DNA of 64,000 nucleotides. It comes from Shinisaurus crocodilurus (Eukaryota > Chordata > Lepidosauria > Squamata > Shinisauridae). Made by a program: the position numbers and the translations under genes. The notes under the pieces were generated by a model. The model was not told the origin of the DNA, did not search any database, and worked only from the letters and a program-made list of their open reading frames with translations. Below are positions 33,886 through 43,914 of the stretch, piece by piece (position 1 is the first letter of the stretch; each line of letters opens with the position of its first letter). Where the stretch lies: contig CM037880.1 of NCBI GenBank assembly GCA_021292165.1, positions 223,106,467-223,170,466 on the forward strand. Direction: 5' to 3'.

Positions 33886-34583
33886 TCATCATCCATCAGG
33901 CGATCACTCGTGACCGAGTAAGATTGTCTTCCGGGATAAAAGGAGGAGATTCTAAAGAAGATTGTGTAGACTCTAGCGATGGGTCCGTAAGTGACTGTGG
34001 AGGCCAATTCTAGATCCACACAGCTTCCCACAGTGAGGACACAGGCTACCAGGTGGAAGATGGTCCTGTAAAGGATTCATTTGACGTGCTTTTCGCTTAG
34101 CACGTTTCTCCCTTTCACCTTGCACTCGGGCTTCTTCAAAGTCCATGGAACCTTTGTGAAAGGCCAACCTCCAGTTAGGTCGTTCATGGGCCAGAGCTTC
34201 CCAGTTTTCGATGTTTATATTGCATTTTTTTAGATTAGCCTTATGAACATCTTTAAACCTCTTATATTGACCACCCATATTCCGCTTTCCATCCTTGAGT
34301 TGGGAGTAAAGTAACTGCTTTGGGAGACGGCAGTCAGGCATTCGAACAACATGACCGGTCCACTGAAGTTGGCGTTGAAGGATCATTTTTTCAACGCTAG
34401 TAGTCTTTGCTTCTTCCAGTACACTGACATTTGTTCGCCTATCTTCCCAAGTAATTTGCAGGATTTTCCGGAGGCAACGTTGATGAAACCTTTCAAGGAG
34501 GTGGAAGTGACGTTTATAGATAGTCCATGTTTCGCAGGCATACAATAAAGTTGGTAATACAATGGCTTCATAAACCAGTGTTT
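33886..34583 (-). mobile_element. C2H2-ended LINE, 3' 700 bp
   Basis: The minus strand keeps an open frame of 190 codons (34545 to 33973) from LYACETWTIYKRH to the C-x2-C-x12-H-x3-H finger. The 3' UTR carries the ACTCG-GTCA-CGAGT hairpin and a short GATGAT-type tail at 33886-33900. It is truncated upstream of LVYKAIVLPTLL. This is the same family as the 59.8-kb copy. Confidence 0.85.
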
Positions 34584-35460
34584 TGATTCACTGGAAAAGG
34601 TAGAAATTCTCGGGTGATCTTGTTAGATGTAGGTACACAATCACTCTGGAAACATTGTGCCTAACATAATCCGCAGCTTCAATCTGTGGCAGAGGGGAGG
34701 TTTATGCACACACCTCTGATTCGAGTTCTTCAAAATTCCTTTTACAACCTCCTGTTGCAACACACCGAGTTTAGTGTGCGGTGCGGGCTGCGTGGGAGAC
34801 CTGCTCAAGCTGCATCCATCCATGCTTCAGGGTGTTTCTTTAAAAAAAACAAAAAAAAAAACCCTCAGCTTCGCCTGATGCATTTACTCTGACCGTAATG
34901 GAGGAGGGCTTTGCCACTGAGTATGCACAAAGCACCCCAGTAAGACATGTTGACAAGAGCAACGGACAGCGGCCTGCCAACCTCGGAGCATGGGGCATCT
35001 GAAAGCACCCCTTTTGGCCTCATGCTCGGGGATTCTCTCTGGAGAGGTGAAATACTTCAGCCCGGCTGGTAATATTCAAAAGGTCCCAGCAGAGCCAGAG
35101 TCGTTTTCTCTGATTTTTAATTAATGCAATTGAAAGCTGAGTGTGTTGGGCGAGGAGGGAGGAGGGGACGGGAAATTGTCCCTCCGAGGGACACACTCTG
35201 ACAACCCTGTCATTGCCGATTAGCGAGTAATGACCTGCGTGACATACGTTGTTATTAATCAAATTAATAAAAACTGGTGCCATGATCCCTGCAGATTGGC
35301 TGACTCAGAGTAAAATGTGCCCATGGGGAGGGACTCATGCAAAGGGGAAGCTGGAGTGGAGGGGGGAGGAGATTTCCATCATTCCCATCTCCCTCCACCA
35401 CCGTCACCTCTCTCTTTTTGCTGCTCATTAAAACAAATGTTTACAAACAGCTGCAACAAG
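34584..35460. other. Unique DNA, possible conserved non-coding block
   Basis: 35195-35285 (GATTAGCGAGTAATGACCTG, TTATTAATCAAATTAATAAA) is repeat-free and rich in homeodomain-like cores. No exon recognised. Confidence 0.25.
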
Positions 35461-36190
35461 TCATAAGAACATAAGAGGAGCGCTGATGCTGGGTCAGACC
35501 AAGGGGGGTCCATGATCTCGGCCAGCATTCAGTTATTTTATTTATTTATTTATTATATTTATCAATCGCCCATCTGGCCGGTCACCCAGCCACCCTGGGC
35601 GATGTACAATTAAAATACAGCAAAACAACACAATAAAATATAATAATTAAAACAATATAAAAAATTCTCATTAAAAACCTAACCCACCCCATATTCCTGC
35701 CTGAACAGCCATGTTTTTAATGCACGGCGGAAGCTCATCACGGCGGGGGCATGGCAAAGGTCACTAGGGAGGGAGTTCCATAATGTGGGGGCCGCCACAG
35801 AGAAGGCCCTCTTCCTAGTCCCCACCAGCCTGGCTGCTCTGGCTGATGGGATAAGGAGAAGGCCGTCCGTGGCAGACCTTGTTGAGTGGCCTACTTGATG
35901 TTGCTGGAGGCGCTCCTTGAGATAAGTTCACACAGTGGCCGACCAGCTGCCCACAGAAAACCCACATGCAGGACAGGAGTGCAACATCACCCTCCTGCCC
36001 ATGTTCCCCAGCAACTGTTGCATATGGGCATACTGCCTCTGATACTGGAGGAGGCATAGAGACATCAGGACTAGTAGCCATGGATCGCCTCCATGAATTT
36101 GTTTAATCTCCTTTTAAAGCCCTCCAAATCGGTGGCCATCACTACATCTTGTGGAAGTGAGTTCCATAGTTGTAAGTCCTTCTGACAGAT
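35461..36190 (-). mobile_element. CR1-like LINE 3' end (TTCTTATG-tailed family), split by an L2
   Basis: At 35461-35531 the unit begins with CATAAGAACATAAGAG, the inverse of a TTCTTATG terminal repeat, and continues at 35930-36190. That second part encodes on the minus strand a diverged C-terminal block (LWNSLPQDVV...LEGFKRRLNKFMEAIHGY) like the CR1 end. The 398 bp between the two parts is an L2 3' end. The family is distinct from the ATTCTATG CR1. Confidence 0.75.
35532..35929 (-). mobile_element. L2 LINE 3' end nested in a CR1-like LINE
   Basis: Minus-strand L2 subfamily with RKRAFSVAAP-type coding, ending in CGCCCAGGGTGGCTGGGTGACC and an AAATAA tail. It splits the TTCTTATG-tailed LINE at 35531/35930 and is therefore younger than it. 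Confidence 0.8.
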
Positions 36191-36574
36191 CCAACTGTGG
36201 GGAGTGGGGGTGCCTTGATTTTTGGCACTGATAGGGGGCCAACAGAAACATTTCTGTGATTCAAGAAAAAAAAAATGCAAACCCAGCACATTGGCATGCT
36301 TTTGCATCAATCTCCCCATGTCTGTCTACTATACTTGAAATCTGGCGTGGGTTCTTCTTGCACCCAGAAGTAGAATTATTTTAGCAGGAAATGGGGTTTG
36401 TGTGGCAAGGAAGGCTTTCATGAGGCTTTCCAGAAATTGTGTGGGTCAGGGCAAGTAGAAAAGTGGCTCGGGGATAGGGGACGAGCAGAGAAGGAGGCAC
36501 TATCATCAGTCAGTAGGAATTGGAGAAATGTGTTCCTCACCCAAAAACACAGCGATCAGGTATCACTCTTAATT

Positions 36575-37160
36575 TCATAGAATCATAGAAAAGTAGAGTT
36601 GGAAGGGGCCTACAAGGCCATCGAGTCCAACCCCCCGCTTAATGCAGGAATCCAGGTCAAAGCATCCCCGACAGATGGCTGTCCAGCTGCACCTTGAATG
36701 CCTCCAGATTGGGAGAGCCCACCACCTCCCTAGGTAGTTGGTTCCATTGTCTTATTGCTCTGACAGTCAGGAAATTTTTCCTGATGTCCAGGCGGAATCT
36801 GGGTTCCTGTCACTTGAGCACATTATTCCGTGTCCTGCACTCTGGGGTGGTCAAGAAGAGATCCTGGCCCTCCTCTGTGTGACAACCCTTTAAGTACTGG
36901 AAGAGTGTGACCATATCTCCCCTCAGTCTCCTCTTCTGAAAACTAAACATGCCCAGTTCTTTCAGTTTCTCCTCATAGGGCCTTGTTTCCAGTCCCTTTA
37001 TCATCCTTGTTGCCTGCCTCTGAACCCTCTCCAGTTTGTCTACGTCCTTCTGAAAGTGTGGTGCCCAGAACTGGACGCAGTACTCAAGATGAGGCCTAAC
37101 CAGTGCCGAGTAAAGGGGAATTATCACTTCCCGCGATTTGGAAGCTGTACTTCTATTAAT
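36575..37160 (-). mobile_element. CR1 LINE 3' fragment, more diverged
   Basis: Minus-strand CR1 tail with visibly more substitutions than the other young copies. The open frame from 37232 stops at 36810 rather than reaching the usual C-terminus near 36660. The first codons of that frame are flanking DNA. Confidence 0.9.
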
Positions 37161-37237
37161 TTCAAGTGTGTGATTTGGTGGAAGGCTCCTTTGAAGGGAT
37201 GAGCTGCATTTCACTTGCTCCAGCGTGGGCACATGAG

Positions 37238-37361
37238 GGCAGCCTTCTCCAACCGGGTGCCCTCTACATGCGTTGAGCTACAATTCCCATTATCCCCAGC
37301 CAGCGTGCCCAGTGGGAGCTGCAGCCCAACACATCTGGAGGGTGCCCGGCCGGGGTAGGCT
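37238..37361. mobile_element. Old fold-back MITE
   Basis: CAGCCTTCTCCAACC start, arms GAGCTACAATTCCCATTATC and GGGAGCTGCAGCCC, and a GGTAGGCTG end. Confidence 0.7.
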
Positions 37362-38814
37362 GTGTTCGGGGCTCCAGTGCCCAGACAAGCTCTGTGCAAA
37401 CAGGAGCAGCCCTGTTCACGCCAGTGTCTTGGAGGAACGCTCTGTAAACAGAACTGCGACACCAAGAGCCTTCCCCAAGACTCAGTCCCGAGGGGGCGCT
37501 CCTGCGTGCCCAGAGCTTCTTATGTGCATCGGAACCCCCCCACACAACTTCTGGCAGAAGGATTCATTCCTGGGAACTAGATTAGATTTGTGTGGGGTCA
37601 CTTGCTCTCATTTGGAAAAGAAACTTTTGAGTGCTAACCGCTGCCAAATCTTTCCAGGCTTTTCAAAAAGCTGATGTGCCTTGATAGCCAATCAATAGAT
37701 CAATTATTCAGCCAATTAAAATACGCATTACTGCATCTTAACGCTGATAATATTTCACCAACAGAACAGTTTCGCTTCGGCATCACCCCACCTTAAATAC
37801 ATTGCCTGGATCCAAAACGGAAGGAAGGATATTATATTATTTGTAATACATCTCTCAGTGCTTTTCTACACAACGCTGTTAATCTGCTGCATCTGCTTTT
37901 GGTTCCGTTGCAGAATCGAGATCCGAGCACGACACTAGGCGTGTTTCCTTTCCTGCTTTTCTGCTACCTAACCTCTAGGTGGCACTGTGGTATAGTGGGC
38001 TAGTGCAAATACACAAGAGGATTTCTTTCACCATCAGAAATAGTACCCCATTTTCCCTACTGTAAAAAAAAAATTAAAAAAATCTGGAAAGCGCTGCTTA
38101 CAAACAGAATTGGAACTAAGGGGTCACCACATTGTCTAAAGAACCTGTAAACAACCGTGAGTAGGGAGTGACAAGTGCACAACAAATGCCTCATGTAGAA
38201 ACGCTCTCTGTGTAAAACACCCATTTGCTAATGACAACGGATGCTCATGAAGAGACCGGCCCGTGTGCTCGTGTTGTCATCCCTTTCTGCTCACTGGCCT
38301 TTCCTTGCCACACCTCCGTTCTCCCAACACTCACTGCCAAAATCACTCACACGCACCGTTTGTCCTGTCACACTGACCGCTGACGCCCCTCCTTCAGTCC
38401 CTTCACCGGCTGCCTGGCCTCCTCCCTGCCCAGCACGAGTCCCTCGTCCCAGCCCTCAGAGCCCTCTGGGGCCTTGCCCGGCTCTGCCTCTTGGCCCCCT
38501 TCCCCAAGGCATCCCTGCCCATCACCTCCGTTCTTCCAACCCAGCGGTGCAGAACCACAGCAGGCCTCAGGCCAAAGCCCACCTTCCAGGGCCTGAGGCT
38601 CATTTAACGCGGAAGGCAGCCTGGGAAGCGTCAATGTGTGGAGAAATCTTGGAAGCCGGACAGGCTGGTGGTGGGTGGGATAAGATGGGTTTGGCAGTGC
38701 CCCACCTTTGGGGCAGTCTCCCACCCACCCACCCCCACCTCAAAGGTTGAAATGCCTCTCCTGAGGCCTAGTTCCTGGCACTAAGAGATTTAAGTTACAG
38801 TATCCTGGTATGTT
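37362..38814. other. Unique DNA, no gene recognised
   Basis: 37670-37800 is AT-rich, repeat-free (CCAATTAAAATACGCATTAC). 38270-38750 is C-rich and gives long frames without domains. Confidence 0.3.
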
Positions 38815-38956
38815 TTGTATTTTGGCCCCACCCCCTTTGCCATTGGCCACACCCCCTTTGCCTTCAGCCCCTCCCGCCATTGCAATGCACTTCCCCCCCC
38901 CCAGCTTCTCCAGAATGGAATTTGGCCCTCGGGCTGGAAGAGGTTCCCCACCCCTG
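38815..38956. mobile_element. hAT terminal fragment
   Basis: Ends GGAAGAGGTTCCCCACCCCTG, a hAT-type terminus. It also holds the near-repeat GGCC(C)CACCCCCTTTGCC twice. The other terminus was not located. Confidence 0.5.
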
Positions 38957-39598
38957 ACCGAAGGTCTATTGGGGAGGTGAGGAGTTTTGGAGAGGCGGGT
39001 TGCTGTTTTTCACCCCTTCTTTTCACTGTTTTGTTGTGTCGCTATTTTTTATTTGTTTGTTTGTTTCATGATTTTCACATTGTTGCAAGCCACATAGCCT
39101 CTGCAGCGCAAGGACAAGAAGATATAAATTTTCTCAGACAAATCAACCACCCAAATAAAGTACATGCCATGGTTTACAGATTCCAGCTTTGGGCTTCAGA
39201 ATTCAAGTGTGACATATTTTCATGTTTCATACGTACCATCTGTACAACTCTGGCCACCTGTTGATTCATTTGCAGAACCCGCCATTCATCCAAGTCATTT
39301 CCTTCATGAAGATTTTTTAATTTGTTTCTGTTCATTTCTGTCTGGCACCAGATTCATAAGGCGGCACAGACACCCAAACAGCCAGCGGTGTGTTTCAATC
39401 CACTTTTCTCTTCAGGAAGAAAACCCCGGGGGTAAGTGACAATATATGCAGAACCGCAGACGCCCCACTCCAAGCATGGTTAGCTGAAATCAATGGGGCC
39501 TGCTTTTGCCCCAAGCTCCAAACCAACTTCTCCCATGGACTGCAATGGGACAAGCATTTATTTATTTGGCTGCTTGTTTTTGTCATGTTATATTAAAA

Positions 39599-40032
39599 CA
39601 GTGATGGCGAACCTTTTTGAGCCCGAGTGCCCAAACTGCAGCACAAAACCAACTTATTTATTTCAAAGTGCCTTAAATTTGGCAGGAAGGAGGAGGGGGC
39701 ACTAGCTAATCGCGCCCCGCTCTGTCTCGGGGCATGGCTCTTCACCGGGCGCACAAAGATTCGGGCGCGCACGTGCTGTGCTTCTGAGCTGTCTGTTCAG
39801 TTAGAAGGAGGGCTGGGTGCCTGTGCAGTCCGCTTCTGGGGGTGGAGATGTTGGAGTGTGCCTGCCTGTGGAGGCCAGCGAGGAATGAGTGGAGAGGAGT
39901 TACTATGGAAGCCTGATGCTGAATGCAGAAGGGGATGGTCTTTTAGCGATCTGGCGACCAATGGCTTGAGTGCCCACAGAGAGGTCCCTGCGTGCCAGCT
40001 GTGGCACGCGTGCCATAGGTTCGCCATCACTA
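39599..40032 (+). mobile_element. Non-autonomous hAT element, 434 bp
   Basis: Ends CAGTGATGGCGAACCTTTTTG and GGTTCGCCATCACTA. Flanks TATTAAAA and TATGACAA match 6/8. It shares both terminal ~100 bp with the 915-bp copy, but the middle differs (GC-rich here). Confidence 0.8.
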
Positions 40033-40035
40033 TAT

Positions 40036-40412
40036 GACAAAAGAGGCTAGGAAGGTGGCTACTAGGGGAAGGGCCTTCTCAGTTGTGGCACCCCATCTCT
40101 GGAATCAACTCACCAAGGAGGTACGCCTGGTGGTGCCTACCCTTTATTCCTTCCGGTGCCAGGTGAAGACCTTTTTATTCACCCAATATTTTAATGGTTA
40201 GATTTTTATTCCCTTTTTTATTATCACTACTGTACCTCTGGTCTGATTTATCTGGCTGCTTTTGTTTTGTTGTATTGTATTATATTGTATTTGTATTTCT
40301 ATTTTAATGATAATTTTGGTTTTAAGATTATTGTTTTTATCCTGTTTCTCTTGTAAACCACCCAGGGAGCTTTTTGGCTGATGGGCGGTAAATAAATATA
40401 TTAAATAAATAT
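40036..40412 (+). mobile_element. L2 LINE 3' end
   Basis: Plus-strand L2 tail: AGGGCCTTCTCAGTTGTGGC, the CCGGTGCCAGGTGAAGACC block, AT-rich UTR, then CACCCAGGGAGCTTTTTGGCTG and a TAAATA tail. It begins right after the hAT element at 39599-40032. Confidence 0.8.
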
Positions 40413-40535
40413 GTTAATATGTTTGTGTTTTTATACTATTTTGTTGTTATTTTTGTGTTATGTTTTGGAAACCGCCCAGGGAGCCTTGTGGCTGATGGGC
40501 GGTGAATAGATATATTAAATAAATAAGCAAGCATG
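40413..40535 (+). mobile_element. Second L2-type tail in tandem
   Basis: A further CCGCCCAGGGAGCCTTGTGG block with its own TAAATAAATAAG end follows the first tail directly, so the terminal 120 bp of L2 is present twice. Confidence 0.7.
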
Positions 40536-40800
40536 ACTAACATTAGGCACTGATGTGCCAGCATGTGCCAGAGCTGGGTCCCCGGCCCAAGCGGGAGCTC
40601 CATCCGGTGCTCCAGCCAGAGCCCAAATGAAGTCAGCAAGCGTGGCCACGCCCCCTGATGTTGCCTGTCCCACGGAGGGGTCACGTGCCCCACCCCGACT
40701 TAGAAGAAGGTCACTGGAGGCTGGTGGTGTTTCTGTGATGCAAGGTTCATTTACACACGTATATATAGGCTGAGCACAAGACGAGCGGGTTAAGGGTTTA

Positions 40801-41394
40801 CAGGGATGGGGACTCGGACTCCAGGACTCGACTCGTGAGTCGGACTGAGTCCCCCCTCTGACTCGAGTCAGACTCGAGTCCCAGTATTTTTAATGGGACT
40901 CGAGACTCGACTCCAGACTCGAGACCAAGGACTCGTGTTCCAAAACCGTGTTCCTCAAATGCAACATAGATAGGTTTTAGGAAGTACAGCAAGTTTATTT
41001 TTTAAAATCATTTTCCTAAAATGCAACCTTTCAGACATTTTGGGTTTGGCTGCCTCTGCCTGCCTGTCTGGGGTTCCCAGCCTCCTCTGCCTGCCTGGTC
41101 TCTTCTTGACCAGTTCAACAGTTGAATTGTCCAAGACAAAGGCCTCTGCCTGCCTGTTTTGGGGTTCCCTGCCTGGTTATTTTGGGTTTGTCTGCCTGGT
41201 CTGTTCATGCCAAAATCAGTTGCAGAGTTTTGAAATAAAAAGGCGCACTTGTTTAAGCCACACATCTGAAGTAGCCTTATTTTGTTGGGGAAAAACCCCA
41301 TTGATTTTAATAGGGACTCGTGGAGTCAGTTTTGGGAGGGACTCGTGACTCGTGACTCACCATTTTGGACCAAGGACTTGGACTCGGACTCGAG
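40801..41394 (-). mobile_element. hAT element with GACTCG repeats, right end lost
   Basis: Inverse of the 43.9-kb element: it starts CAGGGATGGGGACTCGGACTC and has the same interior. At 41394 it stops inside the GACTC region and joins half of a fold-back MITE instead of its own CATCCCTG end. Confidence 0.88.
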
Positions 41395-41465
41395 ACTACG
41401 CTGGCTGGGGAATTCTGGGAGTTGTGGTCCAACAGAGCTGGAGGACCCCAGGTTGGGGAACACTG
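41395..41465. mobile_element. Half of a fold-back hAT MITE fused to another hAT
   Basis: ACGCTGGCTGGGGAATTCTG, GGAGTTGTGGTCC and GGTTGGGGAACACTG are a right arm and terminus only, joined directly to the truncated GACTCG element. Confidence 0.75.
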
Positions 41466-41703
41466 CACCCCTGAAACGTCGTTCAGACCCACCCCAAACC
41501 TGTAACACCGTCTTCTAACACATGACCACAGAGGCGGGCCAGGAAACGGACTCCCGTGTGTGCCAAGCGCAAAAAGTGGCACTTGTCGTGGCGTGCAAAA
41601 AGCCAAACCCCCGTGGCAGCGGATGCTGCAAAGCATGGCGCTTTCCCCATGTGCTTTTTCCTCTGCATGAGAACAGGCCTCATTCATAGGAGGGCCCAAG
41701 GTG

Positions 41704-41738
41704 CAAGGAAGGAAGGAAGGAAGGAAGGAAGGGGGGGG
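41704..41738. repeat. (AAGG)n microsatellite
   Basis: Seven AAGG units running into G8. Confidence 0.9.
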
Positions 41739-42283
41739 CTGGCTGCGGGGTGGGGGTAAGTATCCTCTTCTTCTCCCGTAACCCGCTGGCGGGCCAGGCC
41801 TGAGCGCCCTCGCCCCTTCCCCTTTCGCCGGAGGAAGAGCGAGCCGGGCTGTTCACGACTCTCCCGTGGGCTGACCTCGCCTCTCCTCCATCTCTCCCCA
41901 CAGATGGAGCCTCAATTAAATTCGGAAATACATTTTTTTAATACGACTTTCACCTCAGCTCCCTCTCGGGCTATTAAACCCATTATGGCAGAGTTAAGTA
42001 AAGAACCGGGGCGGGGGGGAAGAAGAGGTAATAAGACTGAGAGCTTCTGCTGCCGCTGTCAGGCCATGTTTATGGCCCCGCCAATGTTTTCTTTATTAAA
42101 GATTCAGGAGCCATTTCCGACTGGCTCGCTTGCCGCTCTGTCCCTTCCATTAAAGGCCAGGCTCCAGTGAGGAAGGTACCTTAATGACTGTGGGAAAGAA
42201 CGGCGGGGGGGGGGGCTGCTTTGCTTGGGGGGGGAGGCGGCCCATCTCTGTTGGAAGAGGGGAGGGGATTGGCGAGGAGCACG
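41739..42283. other. Unique GC-rich DNA, possible conserved block
   Basis: 41900-42180 (CTCAATTAAATTCGG, GGGCTATTAAACCCATTATG, CTTTATTAAAGATTCAGG) is repeat-free. No domain appears in its 88-codon frame. Confidence 0.25.
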
Positions 42284-43074
42284 CAGGGTGGCCACCCACG
42301 AATCGCCCCAAAAAGCGGGCCACGCGTGCGCCACCGAAGAAGAGGACAAAAGGGGGCACCGATCTGCGTGCACAATATGTGCACATCCTACTTTTATATG
42401 TACAGGTGCAAATTTAGAAATAATTATTATAACGTGACTAGAAATGCGGTACGTCATTCCGTGGTGGGGAAGCCCGTGGCCGGGTGAGCTGGTGGGCACC
42501 TATCCAAGGCCCCGTTGGCCCTTCCTTCTGAGCGCTCCTTACCTTTAAACTGGACCTGGACTGGACAACCCCTCCGACAGGGGACGCCTTCAAAATAGAG
42601 GACGGTCATAGAATCATAGAATCATAGAAAAGTAGAGTTGGAAGGGGCCTACAAGGCCATCGAGTCCAACCCCCTGCTCAATGCAGGAATCCAGGTCAAA
42701 GCATCCCTGACAGATGGCTGTCCAGCTGCACCTTGAATGCCTCCAGAGTGGGAGAGCCCACCACCTCCCTAGGTAGTTGGTTCCATTGTCTTATTGCTCT
42801 GACAGTCAGGAAATTTTTCCTGATGTTTAGGTGGAATCTAGGTTCCTGTAACTTGAGCCCATTATTCCGTGTCCTGCAAACTGGGATGACCGAGAAGAGA
42901 TCCTCTTGCCCTCCTCTGTGTGACATCCCTTCAAATACTGGAAGAGTGCGATCCTATCTCCCCTCAGCCTCCTCTTCTGAAGGCTAAACATGCCCAGTTC
43001 TTTCAGTCTCTCCTCATAGGGCCCCCTCAAATGGAGGACTGCCCTCTGTAAAAGAGGCCACATGGCCACCATTG
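42284..43074 (+). mobile_element. DNA-transposon-like repeat with GGTGGCCA ends, split by CR1
   Basis: Starts CAGGGTGGCCACCC. The interior is the inverse of the 25.4-kb copy (GAAGAGGACAAAAGG, GCGGTACGTCATTCC). CR1 interrupts it at 42606-43023, and it ends AGAGGCCACATGGCCACC. Confidence 0.62.
42606..43023 (-). mobile_element. CR1 LINE short 3' fragment inserted in a DNA-transposon-like repeat
   Basis: Minus-strand CR1 tail of 418 bp with repeated ATTCTATG units at 42606-42630. It splits another repeat: the sequence before it (ends near AAATAGAGGACGG) and after it (starts near CAAATGGAGGACTG) are continuous in a related copy at 25.4 kb. A small length change near 42903 breaks the coding frame. 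Confidence 0.9.
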
Positions 43075-43264
43075 GCTGCCAGCAGCTCCGGGTTTTTGAG
43101 GGCCCTTGGGCAAGACACCCTCCTCCGCGCCGCCACCGTTGCCTGGGCCAGAGCGAGAGGCAGGTGAACAAGCAGGCTGCGAGGGCGAAGAGGAGGACAC
43201 GGTCCTGTAGATAAGGAGGGCCCAACTCCACAAGCAACAGTATTTTTAAGGGCGCCAAGAACGT

Positions 43265-43560
43265 AGTGCACCATCTGAGAGGCCACTGGTTCATTTCCAT
43301 GAAGCCGGTAAATAATTTTAAAGAGTGTGTGTACATCAGTGAATATTAAATGCTGTCCCAGTACAAAAATTATCTTTCCAATAACCGCCTCCCAAAAAGA
43401 AGCAACTACTGGACATTGCCAAAAACATATGTTTAAAAGAAACATTAGCTGCATTGCACTGTCAGCCATTAGCTGAATTAGACAATCCTTTATTAAAGAG
43501 ATGTTGCGGTGTCCAATAGACGCGAAATAAACTTTTTTGCTGAATAAGATGCAGCCTAAG
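43265..43560 (-). mobile_element. L1-like LINE ORF2 C-terminal remnant
   Basis: On the minus strand a frame near 43469-43310 reads MFLLNICFWQCPVVASFWEA, then VIGKIIFVLGQHL, the pattern at the C-terminal end of L1 ORF2 (FW.CP.V..FW..V). No catalytic part is present and the surroundings are decayed. Confidence 0.65.
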
Positions 43561-43692
43561 TTCCATAGATGCGACAGGTAGATGCCTGTCCAGTTTGCGA
43601 CCCACTGATTAAAGGCATTTTGTGGTGGGGCCCACAGCAGTTTCTCAAATTCCCAAATGTGCCTATGGGTCCGTAAAGGCTGGGGACCCCTG

Positions 43693-43809
43693 GACTAGAC
43701 AGACCATCTGTCAGGGATGCTTTGACCTGGATTCCTGCATTGAGCAGCGGGCTGGACTCGATGGCCTTGTTGTAGGCCCCTTCCAACTCTACTTTTCTAT
43801 GATTCTATG
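43693..43809 (+). mobile_element. CR1 3'-end fragment, plus strand
   Basis: About 117 bp ending in CTACTTTTCTATGATTCTATGA, the 3' terminus of the young CR1 family, with the preceding GGACTCGATGGCC block. It is the only young-type CR1 tail on the plus strand here. It directly abuts the CCCCTG end of an older hAT-like repeat. Confidence 0.8.
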
Positions 43810-43914
43810 ACCTTTGCTCTGACCCTGCAAGGCTCTCCTCATGTCCACAATCCCCAGCATCTCCAGAATAAAAGAATCAGGGCTAGCAGGACTGCCAAAA
43901 ATACCTCCCCTCCA

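Noticed and set aside
38241..38750. A 169-codon proline-rich frame
   Set aside because: C-rich composition gives long frames on both strands; it shows no recognisable domain and no splice context.
40801..40945. GACTCG repeats looking like a CRISPR or satellite array
   Set aside because: No regular spacer length, and the block is the subterminal part of a hAT element with proven 8-bp duplications in its sister copy.
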